Both the position numbers and the translations under genes were made by a program. From CAYVOX01 sp964453035 (GTDB lineage Bacteria > Chloroflexota > Anaerolineae > Anaerolineales > Anaerolineaceae): a stretch of 18,509 nt of DNA. How positions within the stretch are numbered: position 1 is the first letter of the stretch; each line of letters starts with the position of its first letter. Of this stretch, positions 1 to 6,578 are shown piece by piece. The DNA lies in NCBI GenBank assembly GCA_964453035.1, contig CAYVOX010000055.1, positions 1-18,509 of the forward strand, written 5' to 3'. The notes below the pieces were generated by a model. That model made no database searches. It was not told the DNA's origin and was given only the letters and a program-made list of their open reading frames with translations.

Positions 1-809
1 TCGGGGGTGAGGGGGTCATCCATGCGCACCTGCAGCACAATGCCGGCGGTGCGCACGCCGTTGCTGGTCATGATGCGCCGCACGCGGTAGCGCAAAAAGT
101 AGCGCTGCACCAGCTCGTTTTTCAGCACGTCCTTGACGGTGCGCAAACTGACCGAGGCGCGGGCCGCCAGCTCACCCATCTCGGTCTCGATGATGTTGCG
201 CAGTTCGCCGGTTTTGGGGTTCCAGTAGCACAGCGAGCGGGCCGCCAGGATGACGGCGGCAGCGGAATGCCCGATGAGCGGGGTCCAGTTCTGGAAGAAG
301 TACAGGGTGAGGAAGAGAGCCCGTTCCGGCTGGATGACGGCGGCGCGCTTGCTGCCGTAGGCGCGCTGCAACATCACCTTGCGCGGGCTGGCGGGTGACT
401 GGGCTGCGGCAGGCTGGCTTTCTTCCCCGGCGGTGGGTGGGGTCTGCTCCGCGGCGGGGAGCGGCCGGGGTTGGGGCGGCGTGGCGGGCTCAGGCGTGGG
501 TAGTTGAATGAGGTAATCGTACAGATTGACCACCCTGAGCGAGACGGGCTGCCCGTACACCCCCTGCAGGATGCGCGCGGCGGTGGCGGCAAGGCGCGTC
601 TCGGCCCACTGGCGGGCAAAATCGTTGTGCGCCCCCAGGGTGAAGACCTGGTTCTGATACTCCACGGCAATCATCGGCTGCACCCAGGTTTCGTAATCCA
701 CCCGGCTCATCTCCTGGCGCAGTTGCCCCAGCACCATCCGCCAGGCCTGCTGCGCATCGGGCGCAAGGCTGCGGGAAGAAGAGAGGTTGGCCTGGAGCGT
801 TTCGGTCAT
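1..809 (-). CDS. DnaA N-terminal-domain protein with winged-helix-like C-terminus, putative replication initiator (partial)
   Basis: An open frame of 269 codons begins at the ATG at 809 and runs off the left edge. Residues about 19-100 look like DnaA domain I, the part that contacts the replicative helicase: W23, the YETWV segment at 39-43, the 'FTLGAHNDFARQW' strand-helix at 56-68, then a VYGQPVSLRVV strand. A Pro/Ala-rich linker (about 101-142) follows. Residues about 145-269 are helical and basic with a helix-turn-helix-like stretch (ELAARASVSLRTVKDVL, 213-229), but the visible part has no Walker A or B. Chromosomal DnaA has an AAA+ core and a DnaA_C domain here, so this is not ordinary DnaA. 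It starts 13 bp after the antirepressor-like gene, so the two are probably one operon. A plasmid-type initiator or helicase recruiter is inference; the C-terminus is not visible. No strong Shine-Dalgarno is seen. Confidence 0.72.
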   Translation of the reverse strand, partial: MTETLQANLSSSRSLAPDAQQAWRMVLGQLRQEMSRVDYETWVQPMIAVEYQNQVFTLGAHNDFARQWAETRLAATAARILQGVYGQPVSLRVVNLYDYLIQLPTPEPATPPQPRPLPAAEQTPPTAGEESQPAAAQSPASPRKVMLQRAYGSKRAAVIQPERALFLTLYFFQNWTPLIGHSAAAVILAARSLCYWNPKTGELRNIIETEMGELAARASVSLRTVKDVLKNELVQRYFLRYRVRRIMTSNGVRTAGIVLQVRMDDPLTP

Positions 810-822
810 GCGGGGGACTTTC

Positions 823-1650
823 TCAATCCCTGGCGGAAGGTTTGGCGCTGGTGACGGCGCGGATCTGGTTCTCGAGGAAGGCGACGACGGCGGAGAAATC
901 CTCCTGGCGGATGTCTTCCGAGCGGGCCACGCCGGTGAGGCGGGTGATATCCATGTAAATGCCCGGGTAGGGCTTGGGCACGCCCTGCTCTTGCAGCAGG
1001 GTGCCCAGTACGGCAACCATCTGGCGGAGCTGGCCGAGCTGTTCGGGGTTGAGGCGCGCCTTAGGGCCGGCCACCTTCTCAAGATTGGTCACCTGCTGGC
1101 GCAGGTTGCCAAAGGCATCCCGAATCTGCTGCACCTTTTCATCGTGCGCCTGGCGCAGCTCGGCTAACTCCGCCTCTACTTTTTTTGCGAGGTTATCCTC
1201 AAAGGATTCCTGCTCGGCCACCATGCGGGCGATGGATTCGCGCAGGAATTGCAGCTCACCGCGCTCGCTGATGCCAAAATGCTCGGCCAGCACGGTGTGG
1301 GCTTCGTCGAGGAAGGCTTTGAGCAGGGCGCGGGTTTCTGTGGATTGGACGCGCTCAAGCTCAACGCCGGTGAGGAAGAGCGGCACCGCCGAAGCCATCA
1401 GGCACAGGCTGGGCTGCGGCCCGCCGGGGGTGGAAATGAGGATGGTGGCGGTGTAGGGCTCAAAGTACCCCTGCTGGCGCAGCAGGCGTTTGCGCTGGGC
1501 GCGCCCGTCCAGCCCGAAGGCCTCGCACAGCGAGCGCACCGAGACGTAACCCTGCCCGTCTTTGAGGTCAGCGGTGGCAATTTCACGCTCGCGGAAGCGC
1601 AGTTTACGCTCCTGCACGGGTTGAAAAGCGGTTGAAAGTTCGTCAGTCAT
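823..1650 (-). CDS. P22-antirepressor N-terminal / ORF6C domain protein
   Basis: A 275-residue soluble protein. Residues about 17-125 resemble the phage P22_AR_N antirepressor domain: a short beta region with 'YVSVRSLCEAFGLDG', then 'QRKRLLRQQ', then a TPGGPQPSLCL segment. Residues about 135-195 are charged and probably form a coiled coil (AKKVEAELAELRQAHDEKVQQ). Residues about 195-265 resemble ORF6C (YPGIYMDITRLTGVARSEDIRQEDFSAVVAFLENQ is the diagnostic block, residues 228-262). In phages such proteins relieve repression or regulate development. Here the gene sits 13 bp upstream of the DnaA-domain-I protein and inside a partition module, with no phage structural gene nearby, so a role in controlling replication of the element is more likely (inference). 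The ATG at 1650 is the first in frame and has a weak AGGA upstream. Confidence 0.75.
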   Translation of the reverse strand: MTDELSTAFQPVQERKLRFREREIATADLKDGQGYVSVRSLCEAFGLDGRAQRKRLLRQQGYFEPYTATILISTPGGPQPSLCLMASAVPLFLTGVELERVQSTETRALLKAFLDEAHTVLAEHFGISERGELQFLRESIARMVAEQESFEDNLAKKVEAELAELRQAHDEKVQQIRDAFGNLRQQVTNLEKVAGPKARLNPEQLGQLRQMVAVLGTLLQEQGVPKPYPGIYMDITRLTGVARSEDIRQEDFSAVVAFLENQIRAVTSAKPSARD

Positions 1651-1767
1651 GCGGCTTGTTCCTGCTCAGAAGGTTTGTTTTAGGTTGAAAATCGGTCAAA
1701 ATCTCAAAAATTTCGGGTATTTTATGATTGTTTCTTCCAAAAAATACCCCTATTATCGGAAGAAATA
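1651..1767. promoter_or_regulatory. AT-rich regulatory gap with phased A-tracts and interleaved inverted repeats
   Basis: This 117-bp gap lies upstream of the antirepressor/DnaA-domain operon. A-tracts at 1688-1691, 1698-1701 and 1706-1710 fall about one helical turn apart, so the DNA should be curved. GGGTATTTT (1715-1723) and AAAATACCC (1741-1749) form a 9-bp inverted repeat. TTTCTTCC (1731-1738) and GGAAGAAA (1758-1765) form an 8-bp inverted repeat that interlocks with it. Operator or origin function is inferred; no convincing -35/-10 pair was found. Confidence 0.5.
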
Positions 1768-2097
1768 TTACCCCTCACCGGTCATCTGCTCCACCAAATC
1801 GGCCAGGGTGGCGGGGGCGGCAGTCTCCGCCTGGCGGTTATAACGCGCGGTGCTGATGCGCGTGAGGATGCCAATCGTCTCGCCGACCGAGACTTTGCGG
1901 CGCAGCAGGCCCGAAAAGCGCTCCTGCCACACTTCCAGCTCGCGCATTTCGCCCTGCGAGAGGGTGACGCCGACCTTGTGGCGCGGGATGGGGGCGGGTG
2001 GGCGCCCGGGCGAGCGGGTTTCAAATTCCATGGAGAGGCGGCGGGCTTCGTAGAGCTGCACCCAGGCGGGTTTGGAACCGGGATTAGACGTGACCAT
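1768..2097 (-). CDS. Small hypothetical protein, possible ribbon-helix-helix DNA-binding protein
   Basis: A 109-residue protein not assigned to a named family. Residues about 40-80 (KVGVTLSQGEMRELEVW followed by a basic turn LLRRKVS and helix VGETIGILTRIS) have the strand-helix-helix order of ribbon-helix-helix proteins, although the inter-helix turn is longer than usual. The N-terminus carries a Pro/Arg-rich stretch (SPGRPPAPIPRHK). The start ATG lies one base after the ATPase stop and is preceded by GAGGTG inside the ATPase end, so translation is probably coupled and the two proteins are likely made together. A DNA-binding adaptor for the ATPase or a centromere binder would fit, but this is inference. 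Confidence 0.55.
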   Translation of the reverse strand: MVTSNPGSKPAWVQLYEARRLSMEFETRSPGRPPAPIPRHKVGVTLSQGEMRELEVWQERFSGLLRRKVSVGETIGILTRISTARYNRQAETAAPATLADLVEQMTGEG

Positions 2098-2098
2098 T

Positions 2099-2923
2099 TC
2101 AGTTCACCTCGCGGACAATGCTGGAGCCAATCATGGTTTCGTCGCTCTGCAGCAGGTGGTCGGTGGCCAGGGCGCACAGGCGGATAATTTCACGCGGCAC
2201 CCCACGCGACTTTTCGTAGAGCAGTTCAAAGGCTTCGTCGTTAATCAGCGGCTCGTTGCGCCCGGCCACGCGCAGCCGGAAGACGACCATCTGCAGGGCG
2301 CTGCCGAGGGTGAGGGGGGGCAGCGCCAGGCGCACAAAGACGCGCGCGTTGACGGCTTTGTTGGTCTCAAACAGGCTGGTCATTTCGCTCTGTCCGAAGG
2401 AGAGAATCTGCACCACTTTGGCGTCGTAATCAAAATTGTAGAGGCGGTGGATGACCTCCAGGGCTTCGCTCTCCATGAGTTGCGCATCATCGAGTAGAAT
2501 CACCACATTCTGCCCGGAGGTGTAGGCGTCCGCCATCATGCGCTCCATGCCGTCCATCTGGCGCTGGAAGCTGCGCTGCGGGGGGATGCCGTAGGCGCTG
2601 GAAATCTGGCGGGCGGCATCCATGGCGGATTTAAAGGCGGCGGTGTGGATGTAGCAAATCTTAAGGGCTTCTTCCGAGGCGTAGACGTCGTACAGGCGGC
2701 GGGCCAGCGAGCTTTTGCCCATGCCCATATCGCCGGTGATGAGCGCCAGCCCGCGCCGGCGCGAGATGACGCCCTGCGCCTGCCGGTACACCGCCAGGTG
2801 CTCGGGGCCGAGGTACAGGTAACGCGGGTCAGCCGAGAGTTTGAAAGGGTCCTCTTTGAGGCCGAGGCGTTCGAGGCGCGCCAGGCGCCATTCTTCATCG
2901 CTCATGGGATCAAACATAGGCAT
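2099..2923 (-). CDS. ExeA-like AAA+ ATPase
   Basis: A 274-residue P-loop ATPase. It opens with the ExeA/GspA-type signature 'GLKEDPFKLSADPRYLYLGPEH' (residues 21-42). Walker A is GDMGMGKS (64-71) and Walker B is VVILLDDAQ (140-148). A basic helical C-terminus with a 'SRGVPREIIRLC' sensor-2-like segment follows. ExeA-type ATPases load secretion pores, and the same fold includes TniB-like helpers of transposition. Neither a secretin nor a transposase is present here, so a role in the replication/partition module is more likely (inference). GAGGAG lies just upstream; M1 is only four bases from it and M3 ten, so the true start may be M3 at 2917. A divergent promoter precedes the gene, and it is transcribed together with the small protein that follows. 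Confidence 0.82.
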   Translation of the reverse strand: MPMFDPMSDEEWRLARLERLGLKEDPFKLSADPRYLYLGPEHLAVYRQAQGVISRRRGLALITGDMGMGKSSLARRLYDVYASEEALKICYIHTAAFKSAMDAARQISSAYGIPPQRSFQRQMDGMERMMADAYTSGQNVVILLDDAQLMESEALEVIHRLYNFDYDAKVVQILSFGQSEMTSLFETNKAVNARVFVRLALPPLTLGSALQMVVFRLRVAGRNEPLINDEAFELLYEKSRGVPREIIRLCALATDHLLQSDETMIGSSIVREVN

Positions 2924-2943
2924 GGGTCTCCTCTTACCCCCTT

Positions 2944-2972
2944 ATTATTACACCTTTTCGGGGTTAATTCAA
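2944..2972 (-). promoter_or_regulatory. Sigma-70-type promoter for the ATPase operon
   Basis: On the minus strand the -35 is TTGAAT (2972-2967) and the -10 is TAATAA (2950-2945), with a 16-bp spacer. An alternative register gives a 17-bp spacer and AATAAT with an upstream TG. Transcription should begin near 2938, leaving a leader of about 15 bases that contains GAGGAG. Two TTAA repeats of the island overlap or abut the -35. Confidence 0.6.
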
Positions 2973-3030
2973 GGGAATTAGCTTAATTTAAGGTATTTTG
3001 AACTTAATTAGACTAAATAAGTTGATTAAG
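2964..3030. repeat. Helically spaced TTAA repeats in the divergent promoter island
   Basis: TTAATT occurs at 2964-2969, 2983-2988 and 3004-3009, and ATTAAG (an inverted half) at 3025-3030. The TTAA cores start at 2964, 2983, 3004 and 3026, that is 19, 21 and 22 bp apart or about two helical turns, so they lie on one DNA face. They overlap both divergent promoters. This arrangement suits an operator bound cooperatively by a small DNA-binding protein from either operon. Chance in AT-rich DNA cannot be excluded. Confidence 0.45.
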
Positions 3031-3050
3031 TTTCAGCTTTGTGCTAAGAT
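3022..3050 (+). promoter_or_regulatory. Sigma-70-type promoter for parA1-parB
   Basis: The -35 is TTGATT (3022-3027), the spacer is 17 bp, and the -10 is TAAGAT (3045-3050) preceded by TGC, an extended -10. The predicted start is near 3057, giving a leader of about 44 bases. The last TTAA repeat overlaps the -35, consistent with autoregulation. Confidence 0.65.
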
Positions 3051-3100
3051 AGGGTCAGCACAGCATTCTTTCTTTACGGAAAGACGCATCCGAGAAAAAC

Positions 3101-3949
3101 ATGGCTGTCACCCTGACGGTTGCAAATGAAAAAGGCGGCGTTGGCAAAACCACCACGGCGGTGAACCTGGCGGCGGGCCTGGCGCTGCGCCTGGCGCATC
3201 TGAACGGCCCGGTGGGGCGCGTTTTGTTGATTGATATGGACCCGCAGGGCCACGCGCTGCTCTCGCTGGCTTTTGGGGGGCACCAGGCTGCCGCGGGGGA
3301 TTCGCTGGCGGCGCTGCTCACCGAGATGCCCCCGCCCTCCATTCCGCGCCTGCTGCGCCGCAGCCAGCACCACCCCAACCTGTACACCATCCCCTCCAAT
3401 CGCAGCGCAATGGTGGAAGCGGCGCGCGTGCTGCCGACCCTGATGGCGAACGAATCGCGCCTGCAGCGGGCGCTGGCGCCAGCGCTGAGCCAGTTTGCTT
3501 ACATCATCATTGATACCCCACCCACTACCGGTGACCTGCTGATTAACGCCCTGTTCGCCTGCCAGTATGTGCTCATCCCGGTGGAAACCAGCTACCTGGG
3601 GGTCTCGGGACTGCTCGAGCTGCAACGCACCATCGACTCGATCCGCGTGCACTACCACCCGGGGATGGAAATTTTCGGCTACCTGCCCACGCTGTGCGAA
3701 GAAGCGCGCAGCGAGACGCAGGAGATCCTGGCTGAGCTGCAAAAGCGTTACCGCGGTAAGGTGCTGCCGCCCATCCACAAATCCACCGACCTGGCATACG
3801 CGCACTCCGCGCACATGGACGTGTTCACCTACCGCCCGCCGCGCGCGCGCACGCCGGAACAAATCACCTCCAGTTCGCGCGCCACGCAGGAATACGCGCA
3901 ACTGGTGGAAGCGGTGCTGCAGCGCACGTGGCCGCAGGCCGCCCATTAG
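3101..3949 (+). CDS. parA: ParA-family partition ATPase (first copy)
   Basis: A 282-residue ParA/Soj/MinD-type ATPase. The deviant Walker A is KGGVGKTT at residues 11-18, followed by the LLIDMDPQGHA switch region (42-52) and the IIIDTPP Walker B-type strand (135-141). It has no N-terminal helix-turn-helix, so it resembles chromosomal Soj and type Ib ParA proteins rather than P1-type ParA. Such proteins bind DNA non-specifically as ATP dimers and move ParB-bound centromeres. It is followed after 16 bases by a ParB-type gene with AAGGA in the gap, so the two form one operon. The leader is AT-rich, while the gene uses G/C-rich codons like its neighbours. The start ATG leaves the usual distance to the P-loop; its Shine-Dalgarno is weak. 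Confidence 0.92.
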   Translation: MAVTLTVANEKGGVGKTTTAVNLAAGLALRLAHLNGPVGRVLLIDMDPQGHALLSLAFGGHQAAAGDSLAALLTEMPPPSIPRLLRRSQHHPNLYTIPSNRSAMVEAARVLPTLMANESRLQRALAPALSQFAYIIIDTPPTTGDLLINALFACQYVLIPVETSYLGVSGLLELQRTIDSIRVHYHPGMEIFGYLPTLCEEARSETQEILAELQKRYRGKVLPPIHKSTDLAYAHSAHMDVFTYRPPRARTPEQITSSSRATQEYAQLVEAVLQRTWPQAAH

Positions 3950-3965
3950 ATAAGGACTCTCGCTT

Positions 3966-5129
3966 ATGTCTCCTGCCCAACGCAAAACCCGCTCCAGTGC
4001 TTTTGATGATTTCGCCAGTCCGGAAGCGCCTTCCTCCCCGCCGCCGGGCAAGACGGTTGAGCCCGCCGCCCAGGCACCCGCCAGCCAGGTGGAGCGCATC
4101 GAGCGCCTGAAGCCCAGCCAGATGCTGCCGGACCGCTTCCAGCCGCGGCGGCTGGTGCCGGCGCACCTGCGCGCGGCGTTCTTCGCCGGCAAGATCGATT
4201 GCTACCAGGTGGCCGCCGAATGGATGGGGCTGTCGCGCAACGATTCCGGCTACCGGGCGGAGATCGAGCGCCTGCTGGCGATGGGCGGATCCTTCGAGGC
4301 GCACGGGCAAATCAAGCCGGTGACGGGCAGTTGGGAATCAACGCCGGATGGGCGCTACGTGTTCATCATTGAAACGGGCGAGCGGCGCTTCTGGGCAGCA
4401 TGCCTGCGCGCGGTGCAGGAGCAGTTGAGCGAGGAACCACTGCTGCGCGTTGAGGTGGTCAGCCGCCCCACCCGCCAGCGCCAGGTGCTGGAGAACCGCC
4501 ATTCCGAGCCGCCCTCGGCGGTGGGGCAGGCCTGCGAGGTGGCGGCGCTGATCCTGGCAGAGTTGGGCGTGGCGCCGGATGCCGCGCTGGCCGACGATTA
4601 CGACTACTTCCGGCAGGCGCGCGCGCAGCGCATGCCCGCCGGCTTGTGGGAGCGCATCATGCCGGTGATGCAACTCACCCGCCCGCGCATGGTGCAACTG
4701 CTCAACATCCTGCAACTGCCCACCTACCTGCTGGAGCAGGCCGACCGCTACCGCCTGCCGGAACGGGTGCTGCGGGAGATCATTGCCCTGCCGCGCGATC
4801 AATGGGAGCGGCTGCTGCGCGCCAGTATCCAGAACCAACTCACCTCCGAGGAGGTGGCGGAACTGGCCGGGACGGTGGCGGGGAATCCCTCCGCCAGCCC
4901 GCGCCCGCGCGGGCACTCCGCCAGCTTTGAGCCCGGCCGGGCGGCGGTGAACGGCCTGCGCCGCTTTGCCAACGCACTGATGGATCTGGATGAGGTGAGC
5001 CAGCAGCAGGCGCTGGATGAAGCCGCGGATGTGCTGGTGGGCAGCGGACAGGCCGAGGGGATGATGGTGTTCCTCGACGAGCTGGCGCGCCTGGTGACGG
5101 CACGCCTGGCACGGCGGCAGAGCCGTTAA
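3966..5129 (+). CDS. parB: ParB-like centromere-binding protein
   Basis: A 387-residue protein directly behind parA1. It shows the ParB N-terminal motifs in order: 'RLKPSQMLPDRFQPRR' (47-62, matching the PNPxQPR box), GQIKPVTG (114-121), IIETGERRFWAA (134-145, the GERR nucleotide-binding box) and ENRHSEPPSAVGQA (176-189, like the ENLQRxDLxPxE box). Helical DNA-binding-like sequence follows (about 225-290). Known ParB proteins bind parS, use CTP to slide as clamps and stimulate ParA. About 50 residues (63-113) are inserted between the first two motifs, which is unusual and includes a 'YQVAAEWMGLS' helix. The first 40 residues are Pro/Ala-rich and probably flexible, as expected for a ParA-contacting arm. 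The segment at about 310-325 is low in complexity. Confidence 0.85.
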   Translation: MSPAQRKTRSSAFDDFASPEAPSSPPPGKTVEPAAQAPASQVERIERLKPSQMLPDRFQPRRLVPAHLRAAFFAGKIDCYQVAAEWMGLSRNDSGYRAEIERLLAMGGSFEAHGQIKPVTGSWESTPDGRYVFIIETGERRFWAACLRAVQEQLSEEPLLRVEVVSRPTRQRQVLENRHSEPPSAVGQACEVAALILAELGVAPDAALADDYDYFRQARAQRMPAGLWERIMPVMQLTRPRMVQLLNILQLPTYLLEQADRYRLPERVLREIIALPRDQWERLLRASIQNQLTSEEVAELAGTVAGNPSASPRPRGHSASFEPGRAAVNGLRRFANALMDLDEVSQQQALDEAADVLVGSGQAEGMMVFLDELARLVTARLARRQSR

Positions 5130-5146
5130 GCCAGGGCTACAGATTC

Positions 5147-5160
5147 GTAACCGTGGTTAC
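5147..5160. repeat. 14-bp palindrome, candidate parS site 1
   Basis: GTAACCGTGGTTAC is palindromic except at the central pair. It is flanked by GATTC on the left and A-GAATC on the right, which extends the symmetry to about 25 bp with one extra base. It lies 17 bp after the parB stop. It does not match the classical Spo0J parS sequence, so its role is inferred from position and symmetry. Confidence 0.5.
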
Positions 5161-5206
5161 AGAATCACACCCGCCGAGCACCCTCTTTTTGGCGCAAATT
5201 CTGAGC

Positions 5207-5220
5207 GTAACCGCGGTTAC
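5207..5220. repeat. 14-bp perfect palindrome, candidate parS site 2
   Basis: GTAACCGCGGTTAC is a perfect palindrome, differs from the first copy at one base, and starts exactly 60 bp after it. Both copies share a C before and an A after. Two near-identical palindromes behind a parAB operon are the usual look of a partition site, or of an operator. Confidence 0.52.
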
Positions 5221-5250
5221 ACAGGCATCTATATCAATACTCAGAGCCGC

Positions 5251-5264
5251 GCGGGATAACCCGC
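5251..5264. repeat. Short hairpin between parB and the terminator
   Basis: GCGGG (5251-5255) and CCCGC (5260-5264) flank an ATAA loop. They are enclosed by the wider arms ACAGGC (5221-5226) and GCCTGT (5274-5279). The transcript could fold here; no function is evident. Confidence 0.3.
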
Positions 5265-5305
5265 CAGCGGACAGCCTGTGAGATTAAGCGGTGACCCTGA
5301 CTTGC

Positions 5306-5340
5306 AACAAGGGGCGACCCTTAGGGTCGCCCCTTGTTTT
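5306..5340 (+). terminator. Rho-independent terminator of parA1-parB
   Basis: A perfect 15-bp stem (5306-5320 with 5324-5338) has a TTA loop and a T-rich end, followed by a further T-rich stretch at 5348-5352. It contains the decamer GGGGCGACCC in both orientations, a motif that recurs at 5368-5377. It ends the parA1-parB transcript before the next promoter. Confidence 0.85.
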
Positions 5341-5362
5341 ATGCCCCTTTTTGGGCTATAAT
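5334..5362 (+). promoter_or_regulatory. Promoter for parA2-RHH, overlapping the terminator
   Basis: The -35 is TTGTTT (5334-5339), lying in the right arm and T-tract of the upstream terminator. The spacer is 17 bp and the -10 is a consensus TATAAT (5357-5362). Initiation is expected near 5369, inside the third copy of GGGGCGACCC (5368-5377), so a protein or RNA acting on that decamer could affect both termination and initiation. The leader to the ATG is about 51 bases. Confidence 0.7.
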
Positions 5363-5419
5363 CTCCAGGGGCGACCCTTACGCCTCGTTTCTCATCCCGC
5401 CCGCAAAGGTGCCCTGCGC

Positions 5420-6190
5420 ATGAAAATCATCGCTTTTGCCAACCAGAAAGGCGGCGTTGGCAAGACCACCACCGCCATCACCCTGGCTGCCGGAATGGCC
5501 CGCCAGGGGATGCGCGCGCTGCTGGTGGACCTTGACCCGCAGGGCCACGTGGCCATCTCGCTGGGGTTGAGCAAAGCGCCCGGCCTCTACAACCTGGTAT
5601 GCCTCAACCAACCGCTGAAAAAAGTGGTGGTGCCGGCGCGCCCCAACCTGGATATCCTTCCCGGAGACAAGACCACCGAAAAGGTGAAACGGCAAATCAC
5701 CCTGTCCGACTTCCGCGAGTCAATCCTCGCCGAGAGCTTCCGCAAATCCGGCTACGACTGCGTGGTGATTGACCTGGCCCCCTCGCTGGACGTGCTGCAC
5801 ATCAACGGACTGGTAGCCAGCGACTGGGTGGTGATTCCCACCCGCCCGGATGCACTGGCGGTGGACGGGGTACGCGAGATCCTGGTGACGATGGCCGAGG
5901 TGACCCGCCGCGGCTTCCCCTTCGAGGGCTACTGCATCCTGCCGACCTTTTTTGACCGCACCACGCGGGAGACGCTGGTGCAGCTCAAGGAGATTGTCCG
6001 TGCCTTTGGCAACCGCGTATGGCCGCCCATCCCGCAGGATACGCGCGTGCGCGAGGCGGCAGCCTACGGGCAGACCCTGTGGGAATACGCCCCGGATACA
6101 CCCGCCGTGACCGGCTACAATGATGGGCGCGGGCGCATCGGCGGGTACCAGCAAATTTTGGAACGATTGATGGAGGTGGCGCGTGGCTGA
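5420..6190 (+). CDS. ParA-family partition ATPase (second copy)
   Basis: A 256-residue ParA-type ATPase distinct from the first copy. The deviant Walker A is KGGVGKTT (10-17), the switch region LLVDLDPQGH (34-43), and the Walker B-type strand VVIDLAPS (115-122). The frame is open upstream to a GTG at 5291, but that extension crosses the terminator and promoter. The ATG at 5420 has AAAGGTG eight bases upstream and gives the normal family N-terminus, so it is preferred. The gene overlaps the following RHH gene by eight bases. A ParA lacking an N-terminal helix-turn-helix with a small RHH partner is the type Ib layout. Two different ParA proteins side by side suggest either two partition systems or one with a changed role. 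Confidence 0.9.
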   Translation: MKIIAFANQKGGVGKTTTAITLAAGMARQGMRALLVDLDPQGHVAISLGLSKAPGLYNLVCLNQPLKKVVVPARPNLDILPGDKTTEKVKRQITLSDFRESILAESFRKSGYDCVVIDLAPSLDVLHINGLVASDWVVIPTRPDALAVDGVREILVTMAEVTRRGFPFEGYCILPTFFDRTTRETLVQLKEIVRAFGNRVWPPIPQDTRVREAAAYGQTLWEYAPDTPAVTGYNDGRGRIGGYQQILERLMEVARG

Positions 6191-6578
6191 GCGCAAACTG
6201 GAACGCCGTCAGATCCTTGACCCGGCCGTGGCCGACCTGCTGCAGGGCATGGAAAAAAAGCAGGCCGAGTCGCAACTGCCGCGCAAGCAGCGCGAAAAAC
6301 TGGCCCGCGAGCGCGCCAAGATCCAATCGCGCCGCGAGCAGCGTGCCACCTACGACCTGCCCCCCGCGCTGCGCGAGCGCATCCGCCAGATGGCCGAAGC
6401 CGAACGCCTGCCCGCCAGCCAGCTGGTGACGCTGGCCCTGGCGCGCTTTTTGCAGGCCTTTGACTCCGGGCAGATTGATCTCTCAATCTACAAGCAGCCC
6501 TCTGCCAGTCCACGTTATGATTGGAATCTGGTGTTCACCGAGGACCTGGTGCCACCGGTGAAAAAGAAGAAGCGCTGA
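6183..6578 (+). CDS. Ribbon-helix-helix protein, probable centromere-binding partner of ParA2
   Basis: A 131-residue basic protein. Residues about 54-95 form a clear ribbon-helix-helix: strand RATYDLP, helix PALRERIRQMAEAE, turn RLPASQ, helix LVTLALARFLQAF. Residues 24-53 are a highly charged helix (KKQAES..RKQREKLARERAKIQ), and the C-terminus ends in a lysine/arginine run. The start is GTG within the parA2 end, with GGAGG six bases upstream; the eight-base overlap implies translational coupling. In type Ib systems the RHH partner binds centromere repeats and its flexible basic N-terminus stimulates the ATPase. A repeat array lies about 125 bp downstream and could be its target (inference). 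Confidence 0.83.
   Translation: MAERKLERRQILDPAVADLLQGMEKKQAESQLPRKQREKLARERAKIQSRREQRATYDLPPALRERIRQMAEAERLPASQLVTLALARFLQAFDSGQIDLSIYKQPSASPRYDWNLVFTEDLVPPVKKKKR

Noticed and set aside
504..1635. Several plus-strand open frames of 116-160 codons opposite the initiator and antirepressor genes
   Set aside because: They are antisense to recognised domains, lack ribosome sites and have the Arg/Ala/Gly-rich look of shadow frames in GC-rich DNA.
3074..4192. A 372-codon minus-strand frame across parA1 and parB
   Set aside because: It is antisense to clear ParA and ParB motifs and spans the gap between the two genes.
5291..5419. Upstream extension of parA2 from a GTG
   Set aside because: It would translate through the terminator and promoter; the ATG at 5420 has a good ribosome site and a normal N-terminus.
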